Shown in pieces: positions 22,307-35,108 of a stretch of DNA of 64,000 nt. The first letter of the stretch is position 1; each line of letters opens with the position of its first letter. Made by a program: the position numbers and the translations under genes. A model generated the notes under the pieces. It worked only from the letters and a program-made list of their open reading frames with translations. It did no database searches and was not told where the DNA came from. The stretch is from NCBI GenBank assembly GCA_037042185.1, contig JAXQJY010000027.1, positions 1,922,001 to 1,986,000 on the forward strand, written 5' to 3'. Source of the stretch: Sordariomycetes sp. S80-01Y. Lineage: Eukaryota > Ascomycota > Sordariomycetes.

Positions 22307-23425
22307 CTCGGGGCCTGGAAATGGCCGAGAGAATGAGATGAGATGGGATGATGGAGGCGTGGGTGATGATGGCTTTGGGTGAGTCTAAGTGCAGCAACAG
22401 CCAGGCCGGTGTGGTTGTGAGGGCGAGGGTGAGTAAGAGGGAGTGAAAAGGTGAGTAAGTGGAGTGAGGATTACGCGCTTCGGCGTGCTGCCAGTGGTGA
22501 GGTAGTGGTGGCGCGACCTGCCTGAGCTGCTGTAACTGTATTACGAAAGAGGCTCAATTTAGGGCAAAGAAACGACTAGAATGTGGTGTCAAAGCCGCGT
22601 CAATCACGCACTGCGACGCGGGATGGGATAGAGCAAGACCTGTAGTTGAAGAAGGAAAGGCTGCAACAGCTTATGTGCAGGGGTGGGGAGAGAAAGACGA
22701 CAGTCAAAAGTGTCACAAGACAAGGGCGGTGGTGGCACTGTTACTCACCTTGCCTTAGCGGATAGCGGATAGTCAATGCAGCGTCGGGTTCCAGGTTCCA
22801 GTTTAGCACCCCAGAAGCAGATAGCGTGCGCAGGTCTGACTTTGCAACCAGAGGTTTGGCGGTAGCTGAGCCCTAGCCAAGGATGCGTTTCGGGGACGCT
22901 ACATCGCGGCTGGGCTGGTTGGTAATTGGTGCATCTATGTCCCGTACCTGCGATGTGATGTGGCCAGACCATCCTCGGATCACGACTACTAGGCACTAAT
23001 GCCCCACAAGCTGATCCCGAAAAGACGGCAAATCTGTCAGTAGCAGGAGATAGCAAGCATAGACCCCCCAGGGATTCTGCATCCATTGCTGCATCAGCTT
23101 ACTCAGCCTAGCACAAATCACTGGTGGCGCGCTTGTAGATGAGACCAGACAAGCCAGGTACTCTCTGCCATCGGGGTAGTCCGTCTAGATCACTTGGGTC
23201 AAAGCTGCAGTCACCTTCCAGCGTGCGCGCGGCTTACCATGAACATAAAAAAATTATTGAAGGGATTACTCTCGTATGTATACTGCTCTAACCATGTTGA
23301 TTGATGAGCCCAAAACTCAAACAAACGCCAGTAACGACTGAGGGGTATCGTCCGCAGCTGAACCCGTCCCTCTCCGCGTCGCATGCAAATCCGAACGCCG
23401 TGCACAATGTATACCCCAGGTGTTC
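22307..23425. other. Sirtuin promoter and PMC1 3' region, no gene seen
   Basis: 1.1 kb between the start of the sirtuin gene and the stop of the Ca2+-ATPase gene (both minus strand). The 300 bp next to the sirtuin are G-rich on the plus strand, that is pyrimidine-rich in the sense of the gene. Two ACGCG elements occur near 22595-22620. The small reading frames here match nothing I know. Confidence 0.45.
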
Positions 23426-26400
23426 TTATTGCTCCCCATTGCTGCTCCCGTTCTCTCGGCCAGAGACGGTCTCCATACCGCTCGGACCCTTCGCCGAATC
23501 TGGTCGGTCCGTGGCTGGCGACCAACCAGCCGCTGGACCACCTGCTACAATCCCAGCCATGACAACCGTAGCCCCTAATGCCGAGTTCGATCGTCCCCGG
23601 AACGGGTTCGAGGACTGCCGTCGCGAACCAGAAGTCGCTGCCGACTCTGGTCTGTCGTCCCCTGTCGGTGTGACGGGGTTCACTGAGTCGGAGCGCGACC
23701 TCGACGGGCTTCTCGAGCGCTGCATCTCCGTAACAGCCTTCCTGGGATGCTGAACCGCAAACTTTAGGTTGTTCAGTCGCCCTCCTCTCATCCGCCGGAT
23801 GAATTTGAGCTCGTCTCTAACTTCCAGAAGCGGGTCAGGGCAGAGTCCTATCTCCTCATCTGACACCTTGACATCTGGATTCTCTTCGAAGCGGCGTCTG
23901 ATGAAGTCCGGGGTGGCGTTCCAAACAGCCAACAATGCTTTCTCAATAAAGCTGTCCGGAATCAGACGAATCAACATGCCAATGGGGATGGAGAGGAAGC
24001 CCATGATGAGGGCTACCGCCCACATTCCCGCTGTCTGCGGCGGGTCTCCTTTGATCGAGAAGGCAGCGCCGCCAACAAATATTATGAGCACTTGAGCACC
24101 GCAGAGGAAGGCGCTGATACCCATGAAGTAGGGGTTGCTGAGAATGCCTTCAAAGATGTTGAAATGGTTGTCCAAGCGCCGGTTGCTAGCGATGGTTAGA
24201 AGAGACGACAGAGATTTGGATGTGCAACTTACTTCCATTGGTTGAATATCTGCATCCAAACGAATGTGTTGAAGACCAGAGTGTTGAGCCGATCCTCGTT
24301 GATGTCGAATGGTAGCACTTTTCCTTTACCATAGTACAACGTGAACGTCACGGCCAGCTGGTACACGGCCTGGCCCAGGATCATCTTCCACATAGTGGGA
24401 CTGATAATGAACTTCTTGCGAGGTTCCGGCAGCCTGTCCAGAATGCTGTCTTGCGGCGGATCAGTCGCCAGCGCAAGAGCAGCGAGGGTGTCCATGATGA
24501 GGTTAACCCACAGCAGCTGGACAGCGGTTAAGACTGACGACTCGTCATCGTTGCTGACTGCGGTCACGAAGGTCAGGGCTACAGCAGTAATGTTGACGGT
24601 AAGCTGGAACTGCAAGAACTTCTTCACCGAATCGTTGACGGCACGTCCCCACTTCAACGCTTCGATGATGCTGACGAAGTTGTCATCCATGAGAATGATA
24701 GCAGAAGCTTCTTTGGCAACTTCGGTACCGGCTTGGCCCATCGAGAAGCCCACATCGGCTGTGGTGAGAGCTGGTGCGTCGTTCGTGCCATCGCCCGTGA
24801 CGGCTACGATTTCGTCCTTTTCCTTGAGTCGCTTCACAAGCACACGCTTGTCATCTGGACTAGACCGAGCCAGAACCTGGAGACGCGGGATGATTTCTTC
24901 TTGCTTGGCCCTGGAGAGGTTACGGAACTCCGGTCCTTCCATGACAATGCCATCATCCGTGAGAATTCCGCATTCTCGGGCTATCGCCTGGGCCGTGAGT
25001 TTGTTGTCTCCAGTGACCATGCGGACAGTGACACCAGCCTTCTGACATAGAGCCACAGACTCAGGCACTCCTGGGCGGAGCGGATCCTGGATACCAACCA
25101 TAGCGACAAACACAAGCTTTTCAAACAACGCTGCCACATCTACCTCGTCTTGGTTGCCTTCCGATCTTGGTGCGTCTTTGGGAGGCCAGGATTCGAAATC
25201 GCGATAGGCGATTCCAATCGTGCGAAGTGAACGTCGTGCGTAGGTGTCGATGAGTCCAGAGATGAAATCCCTATCCTCGCCGCGCAGTTCCGAAACATTG
25301 ATTCCTTCTGACATTTGACTGAGCATCTCCTCACACTTCGTGAGTATAATTTCCGAGGCGCCCTTCACGTACAGTCTGGCACCACCTTTGGGAAGCTGGA
25401 CAACAACGCCCATGGCCTTTCGACCAGAATCGAAAGGCAAGAGCTGCAGGATCTTAGAGGCTTCGCGATGTTTCTTGACGGGTCCCATGCCTAGGTGGTC
25501 TCGGGCCAACAATAGCAGCGCGGTCTCTGTCTTGGACCCATTGAACTTGATTTGTCCCTCTGATTCCGCTTCAAAGGCCGTTGAGTTGAGCGCAATGGAG
25601 TCAACCAAGAGATCCTTCACTGAGGAGTCCAGCTTAGAAACGCAATCTTCAGGGGTAGCATCTCTGTTGGTTTGATCCTGATCTGGCCTGTCGTTTTGCC
25701 CTAGCCCTCCGCCAAATTGTTGCTCCCTACCAATGGTGCCAGATACGACTCGCATTTCGTTCTGAGTCAAGGTGCCAGTCTTGTCGGAGCAGATACATGT
25801 CGCATTCCCCATGACCTCGCAAGCCTTAAGATGGCGCACCAGGTTCCGGTCTTTAACCATTCGCGCCATAGCATACGCCAGTGCGAGCGTGACTGCCAGT
25901 GGCAGCCCCTCAGGCACTGCAACAACGATAATGGTGACGATGACGATGACAATATCCAGAAAGTCTTGACCTTTTTCTGCGGGAGAGCTGTCGTTTCCTT
26001 TGAGATTGACAAGGAATTTGATGAAGAGAACGACAAAGAGAAGACCGGCTGCCGACATTCCAAACTTGGCGATCCAGAGTGCAATGCGATTTAGCTTGTG
26101 TTGAAGAGGCGTCATGTCTTGCTCGTCGTTGAGAGCCATCATGATCTTGCCATATGATGAATTCACGCCTGTGGCAGTGACCAAGTAAGAGCCCATCCCT
26201 TCTGTAATCTGAGCTCCTGACTGAATGAAGGGATCCATCCTTTTCAGGGACTCGTGGTTTTGAATAGCTTTGAAGACGTCATCTGCTGGTCGCTTGCGAA
26301 TCAAGTCCGATTCGCCTGTCGCCTGCGACTCGTCGGATTTGATGCCAAACCCTTCGATCAGTATACCATCAGCAGGTACCACATCACCCGGTTCAAGAAG

Positions 26401-27517
26401 AACCACATCGCCTGCCATGATATCATGGATAGAAATCTCAGTCGTTTCACCTGAGCGGACTGCCCTGATGAAGCGATCCTGCTTCTTCCTGTTGAGCTTC
26501 GCGAAGCGATGCTCCTTACTCCAATCCACGATGGACGAAGTCAGAACCACGATAGCGATGGCCACAACAATAGCAACACCCTCGACCCATTCGACCTTTG
26601 GCTCCTCATCGTCGTGCTTCATACCGACCGTCTGATAAATACCAACTGCCAGACTGATGACTGCAGCAATACTGAGCATAATGAGAACTTTATCTTGCAA
26701 AGCGATCCACATCAACAGCAGAAGCCCCTTGCCTTTGCGGGTCGGGATCCTGTTGTCTTTGAAGACGCGTAGACGATCGTGGAACGTATCTCCTTTCTCG
26801 TCAATATCGCCAGTGGTCGCATCAGAATCGTTGAGCTTAGTGGCATTGGCGCCAGCAACATCCTGAAAGCGGACACTGCCTGAAAGAGACCTCTCGTCAG
26901 CTTTGAGACCTGTCTTGCGATTCGTTCGGAGTCCTGCTTCGAGGCCTCTCAGCCCTCCGAGCTTGTAGAAAGCAGCAAGACTCTTGGGGTCGAACATCTT
27001 GGACAGTTGACCCGGCGAAAAGGCGAACGGGTTGTTCTCGACCTCGAAAGAGTCTTCCTGGCCTTTATCAGGCTGCAAGGCGGTTTCGTCGTTCATAATC
27101 TCTTCATTGTTGGTTTCTTCATTGTTGATCAGAGTCGTGGTATTCGAAGTCGAGCCGGCCGTGTCGCCTGGTGACGGTGATGCGGTGTCCATGGAGCCTT
27201 GTCGATCCTTGGCGCTGCCGGGTACCTCGAGCAGTCCATTATGCCCGTCTGAGGCTTTTGATCGTGAAGGGCTGGAGACATTGTGGGGGCTTGGAGTGCG
27301 ATTTTGCTTGTTTCCAAACGATGTATCGACGTGGAGCTCAGGAGTTTGCTTGGAGCTATCGGCCGCGTTCGTGCCTCGGTTGGCTGAGGTATCGTTTCCA
27401 CCTTCCACTCCAGCATCAATGGTAATTTCCGGTCTGGGCTGATGTTAATTTGAATGTTAATATGTTTGAGAGGAAATCGGCTCACGGCGAGGAGGACGGA
27501 GATCTGCCCGGCGCCAT
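23426..27517 (-). CDS. PMC1: Vacuolar-type calcium-transporting P-type ATPase (PMC1-like)
   Basis: Three exons on the minus strand: 27517-27486 (only 32 nt), 27433-24233 and 24185-23426. The introns are 52 and 47 bp, and the product is 1330 aa. The tiny first exon encodes MAPGRSPSSS, a start typical of this fungal family. It joins in frame to PEITID through the acceptor ending at 27434. P2B ATPase features are all present. They include the membrane pair before PADGILIEGF and DESQATGESD, and PEGLPLA in helix 4. SDKTGTLTQNEM carries the phosphorylated Asp near residue 560. KGASE and VTGDGTNDAPAL follow, then FNQWNNRRL across the last splice junction. The C-terminus is long, basic and Ser/Arg-rich (RSRSPSRSRSD). 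It pumps cytosolic Ca2+ into the vacuole, and calcineurin/Crz1 control is known for the yeast gene. Confidence 0.95.
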
Positions 27518-29729
27518 CTTGCCGCCGAGAGTATTTCTGAAAGGGGTTTGTATTGGTTGGTTCGTTCGCGCCGGTCTGTAGCTCTTCTCGCTCCCAAAGT
27601 AGTAGTCGAACCGTACGTCGGAGTCGTGGACTGCAAGGCGCCAAGATAAGAGCGAACGAATGGTGGTGGGTAATGAAGGTGTCCAGAAGTGGTGAGAGCT
27701 CCCCAAAAGATGGAGTGTCGGTATTAGAAATTACATCCAGGGGCGCGAACAACCCTAGGTGGCTCTGAAGCAACCTCAGAGCGGCGAAAGCATGACTGGA
27801 GTGTGGTGAATAGAAGAGGACTAGTTCGAGGCTGAGCCAACGATTGGAGTATGCTTCCGCGTGGCGCAAGGCAGTTGACGGTGTACTGACTTCTGGGTGA
27901 AGCTTTGGGACGACCCGGCAGGTTGGGCAAAGTCAAAGTTGGGACAACGATGACGAGATGTGAGAAGAATGGCGAGAGCAAGAGCAATGCCAAGAATTTC
28001 TGAGGGAAAGTACAAGGGTAGCTGCGGGCGAGACCTTGGCGACACCGGGAGAGCGACCGGGGGCAGTGCAGCTGCGCGTGTCTCCATTGGCCAGGAGTGG
28101 CGATACTTGCTCCCCGTGGTTAGGCGGTAGTTGCTCGGAGCAGGTGCAGTGGAGCTCACGATCTGGGAAGTGGAAGCACATCGGGACGTTCCTTCCTGTC
28201 ATCCTGATCTCATGATTTCGGTGACAGCCATCTCCAAATTCTACCTCAAGCTTATCGTTTCAGTCACAATACTCATTGGCATCGTTCGCTCAACTCAAAA
28301 GGCTTTAGGCTCTGTCTCCAGTCACGTGTTTCGTTGACCAGTGAATTTATGCTCCGGCCACTGTCACAGCCCGTCCAGGCTAGTGCACATGTGGCGCGCT
28401 CCCGATCCCGAGCTCCGGCGCCGTGACTTGGGACTCCCTACTCCAGCGGCCAGGAAATCGGGTCACGCGACGCGACATGTCTTCGGGTCGTCGTGGAAAT
28501 CTGCAAAACGCTATTATGAGCGCATGACCTTACCAACCCGTGCTATTCCCACCTCCGTAGACGGAAGCATGAAGGCGAACATGATGACAGTGCACAACGA
28601 AACTCGCTTTGATGGGCTTGGTAATCAGAAAATGCACATAAGCTCGAGGACGGCTTGCAACCCCTTGCCGTTCGAAATTGGCATGTGCCTGAGGTTGGGT
28701 GTTATTACTTCTTCCAAGACACGTTCCGGCTGTTGCCATGCTTGACCACACGGTTGTGGCGGTAGGCCGTCTCCCACATCCCGAGACTGGTATGCTTACC
28801 GACCAACGTCTCTTGGCGGGTGGTTGTTTGTTTTCTTAACTGGAATGACTCGACAACTTGTATTCTCGACAATCCCGGCGGCTCGACTGGGTTGAAATGC
28901 TGCGAGGCATTCACCATTGAGACAGCCAGCCGTGGTCCTAGGTGGGCAATCGACTCGAAGTCGGCTGTTTCGGCTTTGTTTGCTTCATAATAACGAGGCT
29001 GTGTATGGCTGTGTGCAGCTGAGATATCGGACCTTCCAGCACTGTAGCACCGGCTGTATATCCACAGCCGCCGAACCACTCCTTCTTCACAACTATGTCT
29101 TCAGCCTACCATAGACGACTAAGCAACTCCTTTTACAGCCATCGGAAGATTGGCCATGAATTGCTAAGGTCCCTTAAAAGCCTCGATAGAAGACGTCCAA
29201 AGCCCAGGGGGTCCACGCTGACCAGCAATGAAACGAAGGTGTAACACAAGATCTTCCTCTACGTTTTTTGGGGTCGTACGCGTCGACTCCGCCACCTGTC
29301 AATCTTACCTCAGTTCCCGTTGCACAAGTACTATAGCGGTACATAGCTCCGGATTTGGAAAAGGAGCTTGAGAAACAGCACGAAAGATTCGGACCTCCAA
29401 GCTCCAAAAAAGCACTCCTCGGCAGACAGAGGCGACCAATGTCGTTTACAAAGACACCCAACATATGAAATTGCGCATATGTTCCAGGGTCAACTAGGCA
29501 AGGAACCGATTCGCCAGGAGCGTTCGCCGCGAGGTTGGGCTAAGAGTTTGGGATTGGTGCTCGGATCTGCCTAATATCTGGGATCCCATTAGCTCGCCCT
29601 ACCGCCACAAAAGGAGGTGACGATGAACCTCTTATTGCCCATGTTACCAAGAAAGCGTCACTTGTCCAAGTATAAAAAAATTTTATTCCCTTATAATGCA
29701 CACTTTCCCTGTTCAGATGTCTTTAATGT
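27518..29729. other. 2.2-kb gap: PMC1 promoter and PBY1 3' region
   Basis: No gene is supported. The part up to about 28.3 kb should be the PMC1 promoter and 5' UTR, and the part near 29.7 kb the PBY1 3' UTR. The central section (28.3-29.6 kb) contains only short frames on both strands without family resemblance. The poly-A run near 29675 lies just beyond the PBY1 stop and may be part of its 3' processing signal. Confidence 0.45.
27828..27835. promoter_or_regulatory. Candidate calcineurin-response (Crz1-type) element
   Basis: GAGGCTGA occurs about 310 bp upstream of the PMC1 start codon. It fits the GNGGCTG-type core seen in calcineurin-dependent response elements. One short match in a 2-kb promoter is weak evidence; the reason to note it is that PMC1 is a known target of this pathway in yeast. 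Confidence 0.2.
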
Positions 29730-32156
29730 TTACCTCCTCCCGAGATCAATATCCCTCGCCAGAACCATCCCTTGGCCCCGGCCTTCTTGAGCTGCGACCC
29801 CGAAGAATGGGCCGACAGCTTCTCTCATTACCCCCTCCCAGAAGCCCCCCACGATCCCATTCAACTCCTCACCAGTCTGCTTAAAGTCCGGGAAGGCATT
29901 GACTTCCAACAGCCATGTCTCTCCCTTCTCATCCACCATGAAGTCCAGTCCGAAGACCTCGAAGGCATTGGGCAATGTCTGAAAGTGAATCGGCATCGCC
30001 CTGGCTGCGCCTTCGAAGACCTCGCCAGTGATCTCGCAGATTTGCTTAAAGATGGACTCTAGCTGGCTCGGAGGAAGGGCGAGGGACCAGAAGTTCTGGA
30101 CGGAGTTTTGCGCCGGGGAGTCCTGGAGGCAGGTGTTTGTGAGGAAGGATTCGATATCGTGCGGAGAGGCCGAAGAAGGTGACACATAGGGTTTTGCAGC
30201 AAAGAGGGCGAGCATATCTCTGTAAACGTGTACGCGGAGTGAGCCGACGCAGAGCACATATGTCCTTATGTGGAATTTGTGGTTGTCCAGCAGGAGGGGT
30301 GGGTGGATGTAAGGTTGAGCGACAAAGTGTCGGAGGTGCGAAGTGGCGATGCCCGTGCCCGTTGCGCTTTCATCTCCCTCTTCCTCTTCGTCGTCTGTGT
30401 CGGGCTGATCCTCCTCCCAGCCGTCGAAGATGGCTTGCAGCTCCTCCATCGTGCTGAACAGTCGAATCCCCTGGCCGCGATCGCTCATCCCTGGTTTCAA
30501 AATCCACCATTCCCTCTTGTCTTCACTTTCTCCTTCATTCCGCTCCATACTCTCCCTAAGATCGAATGCTTCCACCAGAGCATCGTCTAGAAACTCAGCA
30601 TAGTCCACTTCGAAGGCTTCGCTCCGCTTGACGTGGGTTTTGAGTATCGAGTCCGGGTTTTTAGCTGTCCAGTGGTCGATAGTTGTGGAGAGGTAGTGCT
30701 TCCGAATGAGAGCCTTCCGTATCATGTAGCTGTTGATCATAAATTTGGAGGGGTTGGAGGATGCATACTCGAAGTCGATGGTTTCGTAGGACGTGATGTT
30801 AAGAACTTTCGAAATGGAGGCGAAGCTCGACACGGAGAAGTCGTCGGGTACGCTTTCGATAATTGCAATGGTTCCCGAGGGGAAGACATTTCTGAGTGCT
30901 GAAAGGATCAAGGGTTGGACGTAAGCATCCTCGTAAGCTACTATAGCTTGTATGTCTGCTTGAGTCTGCTTTGTCCTGATGGGTAAGCTCTTCTGGGACG
31001 AAGCTTCAGCTGATGGCCTAGTTCGACTTCGTAAGAAACCAGTCTATATTCGTCTATGCATACATTACATGCAAGTTCATCTCTCATAACCTGTCCATAA
31101 TGCCATATGTCGAAACCTCACTGCATTGCCTATAGGGGCAAACTTACAGCTCAAGCTCGCGTGGGCCAGCAGATCCTAGCCCACTAGCAAAGTTGGCTTT
31201 CAAGGGGGTCACACTAGAAAAGAGGTTAGCCAACATACAAACACATGGCATTAAGTGACTGACCTTGTCTGTCCCTCCTTGACAGCCCAGCCATCGTTCC
31301 CAGGCTTCGACTCCTCGACGCTTTTATAGACATCCGCAAACCTCGGTGCCCACTTGAAGTGCTTATGTCTGTGTCCCTTAGCCGATTCTTCTGCCCCGTT
31401 TCCACCATCGGCCTCTCCGCCTTCACCCTCCCTGATCTTGGCCTCCTCGCCATGCTCATCCCCGACAGTTCCCTCAATCTCCTCGAAACAGCTGCCTTGC
31501 GTCCAGTAGTTCTGCAGCATCTCCGTAAACACAGTCTTATGACCTTCCACGCCTTCTACCAACGGGACGTTGACGGAGTACAAATCCAGGCTGTTGTTAC
31601 TTGGCCATTGTTTCCACAAAGCATCGATGACACGCACGCTGTGTCGACATGCTGCCTCGATAATTTCGGGGTCATGGTTCCGAGAGAAGAAGGCAAAGGA
31701 AAGGGCGATGGACTTCTGCCTACAAACCGCCGCCTCGAGTGCCGCGCCCAAGGTCCCTGAGCTCAATGCAAACACTGCCGTGGTGTTCCTCCCATAATTC
31801 GGCCCGCTGACGACCAGGTCCACCGGACCACGCTCTTTGAAGAAGTGATGTAGTCCAATCTGAACACAACTGGCCGGTGTGCCGTCTATGAGAATCCATT
31901 CCTCTTCAGAGCCATCCGAGGGTCTGGTATGGGTTGTACCCGTCGCTTCGTGAACGCCGCCAGTCGAGGGGCGGTAGTAGAGAGGCTTGAGGGTCTGGCC
32001 GATCATGTGCGCTTTGCCGATCCAGGAGCGCTGTGTGTGTGGGAGGCAGACTGAGACGGTATGCCCGGCAGACTGGAGATGTTTGACTAGACAGTGGACG
32101 TATGGAGAGGACTGGGGCGATGGGGGGCCATCGTCGTTGGTGACGAGAATATGCAT
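29730..32156 (-). CDS. PBY1: Pby1-like protein: SurE phosphatase fold fused to TTL domain
   Basis: Best model has three exons: 32156-31264, 31213-31148 and 30975-29730. The introns are 50 and 172 bp, and the product is 734 aa (yeast Pby1 is about 750). The N-terminal SurE domain opens with MHILVTNDDGPPSP (metal-binding NDDG) and has SGPNYGRN and a SSGTLGAALEA helix. The C-terminal tubulin-tyrosine-ligase domain, with its ATP-grasp fold, has WILKPGMSDRGQGI, NHKFHIRTYVL and the metal-site segment WLLEVNAFPDF. Exon 2 encodes VTPLKANF, the usual SurE end, then reads LELTK into the TTL exon. The linker intron's GTAAGT donor overlaps a TAA stop, so an unspliced transcript would give only the SurE half. 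Yeast Pby1 associates with P-bodies and decapping factors. Two separate adjacent genes is the alternative model. Confidence 0.8.
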
Positions 32157-32812
32157 TGTGACGGTGGTTGATCAAAGCCCGAGATACAAAGAGCGGAGGT
32201 GTGATACGAGGCACAGCAGCTTGGGAAGAAAAGTCAACCGACCCCGAATGGCGATGATGTGTTGACGATGAATTCGCGGGATGAATCTGAACTGGAAGTC
32301 TTGAACGAGGGGCAACGTGGGGCACAACCGCCGGGCGGCATCGGACGCTCTCCGAGTCGGGCCCCACAGTCGGAGCACTAGGAAGTATGAAAGCGCGGTG
32401 CATCACAAGAGAAGCCCAGCAGCAGCTCGTTAGTCGGTCAATATAATATTTTCGAGATCAGATTACCATGAAATAGCCAACAGGGGTTCAACCTTGTGGA
32501 CAACGGCTACTTGAGCGCACTAGAAGTTGGAATGGAGAAGCTCCATAATACACCAAAGTGGAAGAACACACGAGGAGCGCATTCAAAAGTACTCGTAAGT
32601 TCGGTCTGTTGAACTATCCTAGTTAATTTCCAGTCTGCCTGCTCTCTCAATGTGCGAAGACTAAAGTACACCCAATCGTCAAATCCTTGACGCCATTATC
32701 CATCTACCATCCAGCCAACATCATTTCGTCGTGACCAAAGCCGTAAGGGCTTAGCAATTAAAGAAGTACTAAAGAAGCAAAGTGAAGGCCCAGGACTCGC
32801 GCAGCAAGGGCA
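32157..32812. other. PBY1 promoter region, no gene seen
   Basis: 656 bp between the PBY1 start codon and the stop of the next gene (same strand). It is AT-richer around 32430-32470 and 32600-32760. Nothing coding is supported. Confidence 0.45.
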
Positions 32813-33987
32813 TCAAGCATCTGCAGTGCGCGTGCGCTTCGCCGGCCCATCCAGAGGGGGGCCACTGCGCTTGGCGCCCACAGCCGAGGACTTGCTCGTC
32901 TTTGAAATAGTGCCCCATTTTTTGAAGGTGCTGAGCGTGGGCTGCGTCGTTTTGGCCTTCTTGGGCGCAGGGGTGTTGGGCTTCATGAAGTCCTGGTAGC
33001 GAGTCGTCTCGTCGGTAGCGGGCGGCGATGCAGGCAGCTTGGGTGCATTGGGGGCCTTGGTCGTCCTGGTGCGCCTGGGGGTGGATGGCTCAGCGTCCAT
33101 GACGCCGTCCTCGACATCTGTGTCGGCTTCTTCGTCATCGGCTAGTTCGTCCTTGTCTTGCTTCTTGGGGAAGAGGAGCTTAGGCTTGACACCATGTACA
33201 AGGGGACTGTCGTTGGCGAGTTCGTCAAGGTTCTCGGCATCGGGGTCTGTAGGCTTCGAGAAGCGCTGGAAGTAGGTCTTGCCACGGCTGCCAGATAGTT
33301 AGCGTGCTGTTGAGGTGTGAGAAAGTGGCGGACTTACAAGTTCATGAGCATTCCATCGGGGCGGCCAGCGGCCTCATCAATCTTGACTCGGCCTTCTCCA
33401 GGGATAGACACGGTCTTCGACTTTCGGGTAGTCCTAGCCTGCTTCGGCGAAGCTTGAGGGTTGAAGAAGGGATTGCTCTCATCCTGTTCGGGAACGCGGT
33501 CTTTGGAATCGGCGAAAATGGAAAATTCGTTGTCCTCCTCCTCAATCCTGAAGCTCTCCAAGCTTTGTCCCTTAGTCTTCTTGACGGTTCGGGACTTGCG
33601 GTCGATGAGGAAGGGAGAGTCCTCATCGATGGCAGGGAAGATGTTGCGGGAAACGGCGTCCACATTGGCGACCTGCTGCATCGTCGCTGGCTTGCGAGGT
33701 GTTTTGGTTGGTGTGGGTAGCATGGCGCTGTTGCGCTTGGTGGTCTTCTTTGTCGTCGTAGCGTGGGCCGATGGCTGACCGAGCAGCTCGTCAGGCTGGC
33801 CATCACTCGCAGCACGTTTCATCGTGCTTGACTGCGGCGACTTGCGTGGAGATCCTCTGCGTTGCTCAACACGCGCTGATTTACGAGGGCGGTAAGGCTC
33901 CCAGTCGTCGTAGTATCCGCCTAATCTAGGGGCGGGTGGCGTACTCGGTCGGGTTGAGTCGAGGAAGGGAGGTGGTGTGGTTGCCAT
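32813..33987 (-). CDS. Unrecognised basic/acidic low-complexity protein rich in CDK sites
   Basis: Two exons, 33987-33338 and 33287-32813, with a 50-bp intron. The product is 374 aa. I do not recognise the family. The join turns GMLMN plus a split codon into NFRGKTYFQRFSKP, a conserved-looking core (about residues 212-228). The N-terminal half is basic and carries several S/T-P-x-K/R sites (SPRK, TPTK, TPRK, and later TPRR), the consensus for cyclin-dependent kinases. A stretch of acidic residues (ELADDEEADTDVEDG) precedes the C-terminus. The C-terminus is Lys/Arg-rich, ending AKRTRTADA, with PLDGPAKRTR as a likely nuclear signal. Together this suggests a nuclear CDK substrate, which would suit the neighbouring replication and kinetochore genes, but this is inference only. 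Confidence 0.7.
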
Positions 33988-35072
33988 GATGAGAAAGAAG
34001 GGGTGGCTGCACCCGAGCGAAGCAAACTGGAGTGTTGACCGGAAGTCAAGGTGACTTCAGCTCAAGGTGAGCTCAAGATGGCGAGGTGCGGGTGTATATC
34101 GGACGTCCAAACTGTTGTTGGGCACAGGTCGATTCAATTGCCGCCGGTCTCGTTGCAAATGGCGCAAACGTTTGCAGTATGTGTCTCGAGAGTAATGCAA
34201 TGGTGCAAAATGATGTCGCAACGAGCTCTAGAAAGGCGCGATGAGGTTGTTTGATACGAGGAAAGGAGAGCGGTGATGTTTGGAAAGAAAGTCAAGGGTC
34301 GCCCGTTGGCAGGGCTGGACGCTAGAAGAGAGGAGGTTGGGACTCGACTGTGACACTTCATGGGCGCCCCACATCAAAGTCGCATGCGTCCTAGACACAA
34401 TAGTGCACACAGCACTACACAATTGACGTACCCTATTGAAGCATGCACTCTTTAAACGTTGCCCAAACAGCTATAAATCTACGGCGCGCATGAGATGGGA
34501 GCAATTATTCCAATGCAGTGTCTACGTGAGGCTATTATCCATAGGTCAACCCCGTTTATTGTGCGGCGGTGTTGCAAACATTAGCTGCTCGAAGCCAAAT
34601 GTCGACGCGATGGTGCCAAACATGCCACCAGCACAATCCTACCTTCCAACGCGTTTGCAATGATTGCGGAGATACACAACTCGATTAGTACTCTCTAGAC
34701 AATTATGTTATACTCCCAACTATTTCACATTTATAGAGAAAGCCTACTAGCTTCTAACCTGGTTCGCAATCTCTGATGTCTATCTGGGTGTCGGGTAGGT
34801 AGCGGACTTGTCGCTATTCTGTCAACCATCTCTGAGGACCGTGGAAGCCTTTACAACCAATCAGACCGCCGTATGATAGCCCGCTTTTCGAGTTTTTGAG
34901 GCGCGTCGTGACGCGCCATTCTCGCGCCTGACGTGAGCCAATCGCCTTTCGTGTCCTTGGCTTCACGGCACCCGATCAAACCAAATTACATCATCCCGTT
35001 GAAGCAACTGACCTTACAATTGATTGTTATTCTAAAGTTTGCTCGGTCTCATGCATTGCGTATAATCAATTC

Positions 35073-35108
35073 GATCACAGCGTCTCTGATCACAGCGTCT
35101 CTGATCAC
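35073..35108. repeat. 15-bp tandem repeat, 2.4 copies
   Basis: The unit GATCACAGCGTCTCT occurs at 35073-35087 and 35088-35102, followed by GATCAC of a third copy. It sits in AT-rich intergenic DNA and has no evident function. Confidence 0.85.

Noticed and set aside
29640-29700. Poly-A run as a possible retroelement tail
   Set aside because: A short A-run directly after the PBY1 stop, without target-site duplication or element sequence next to it.
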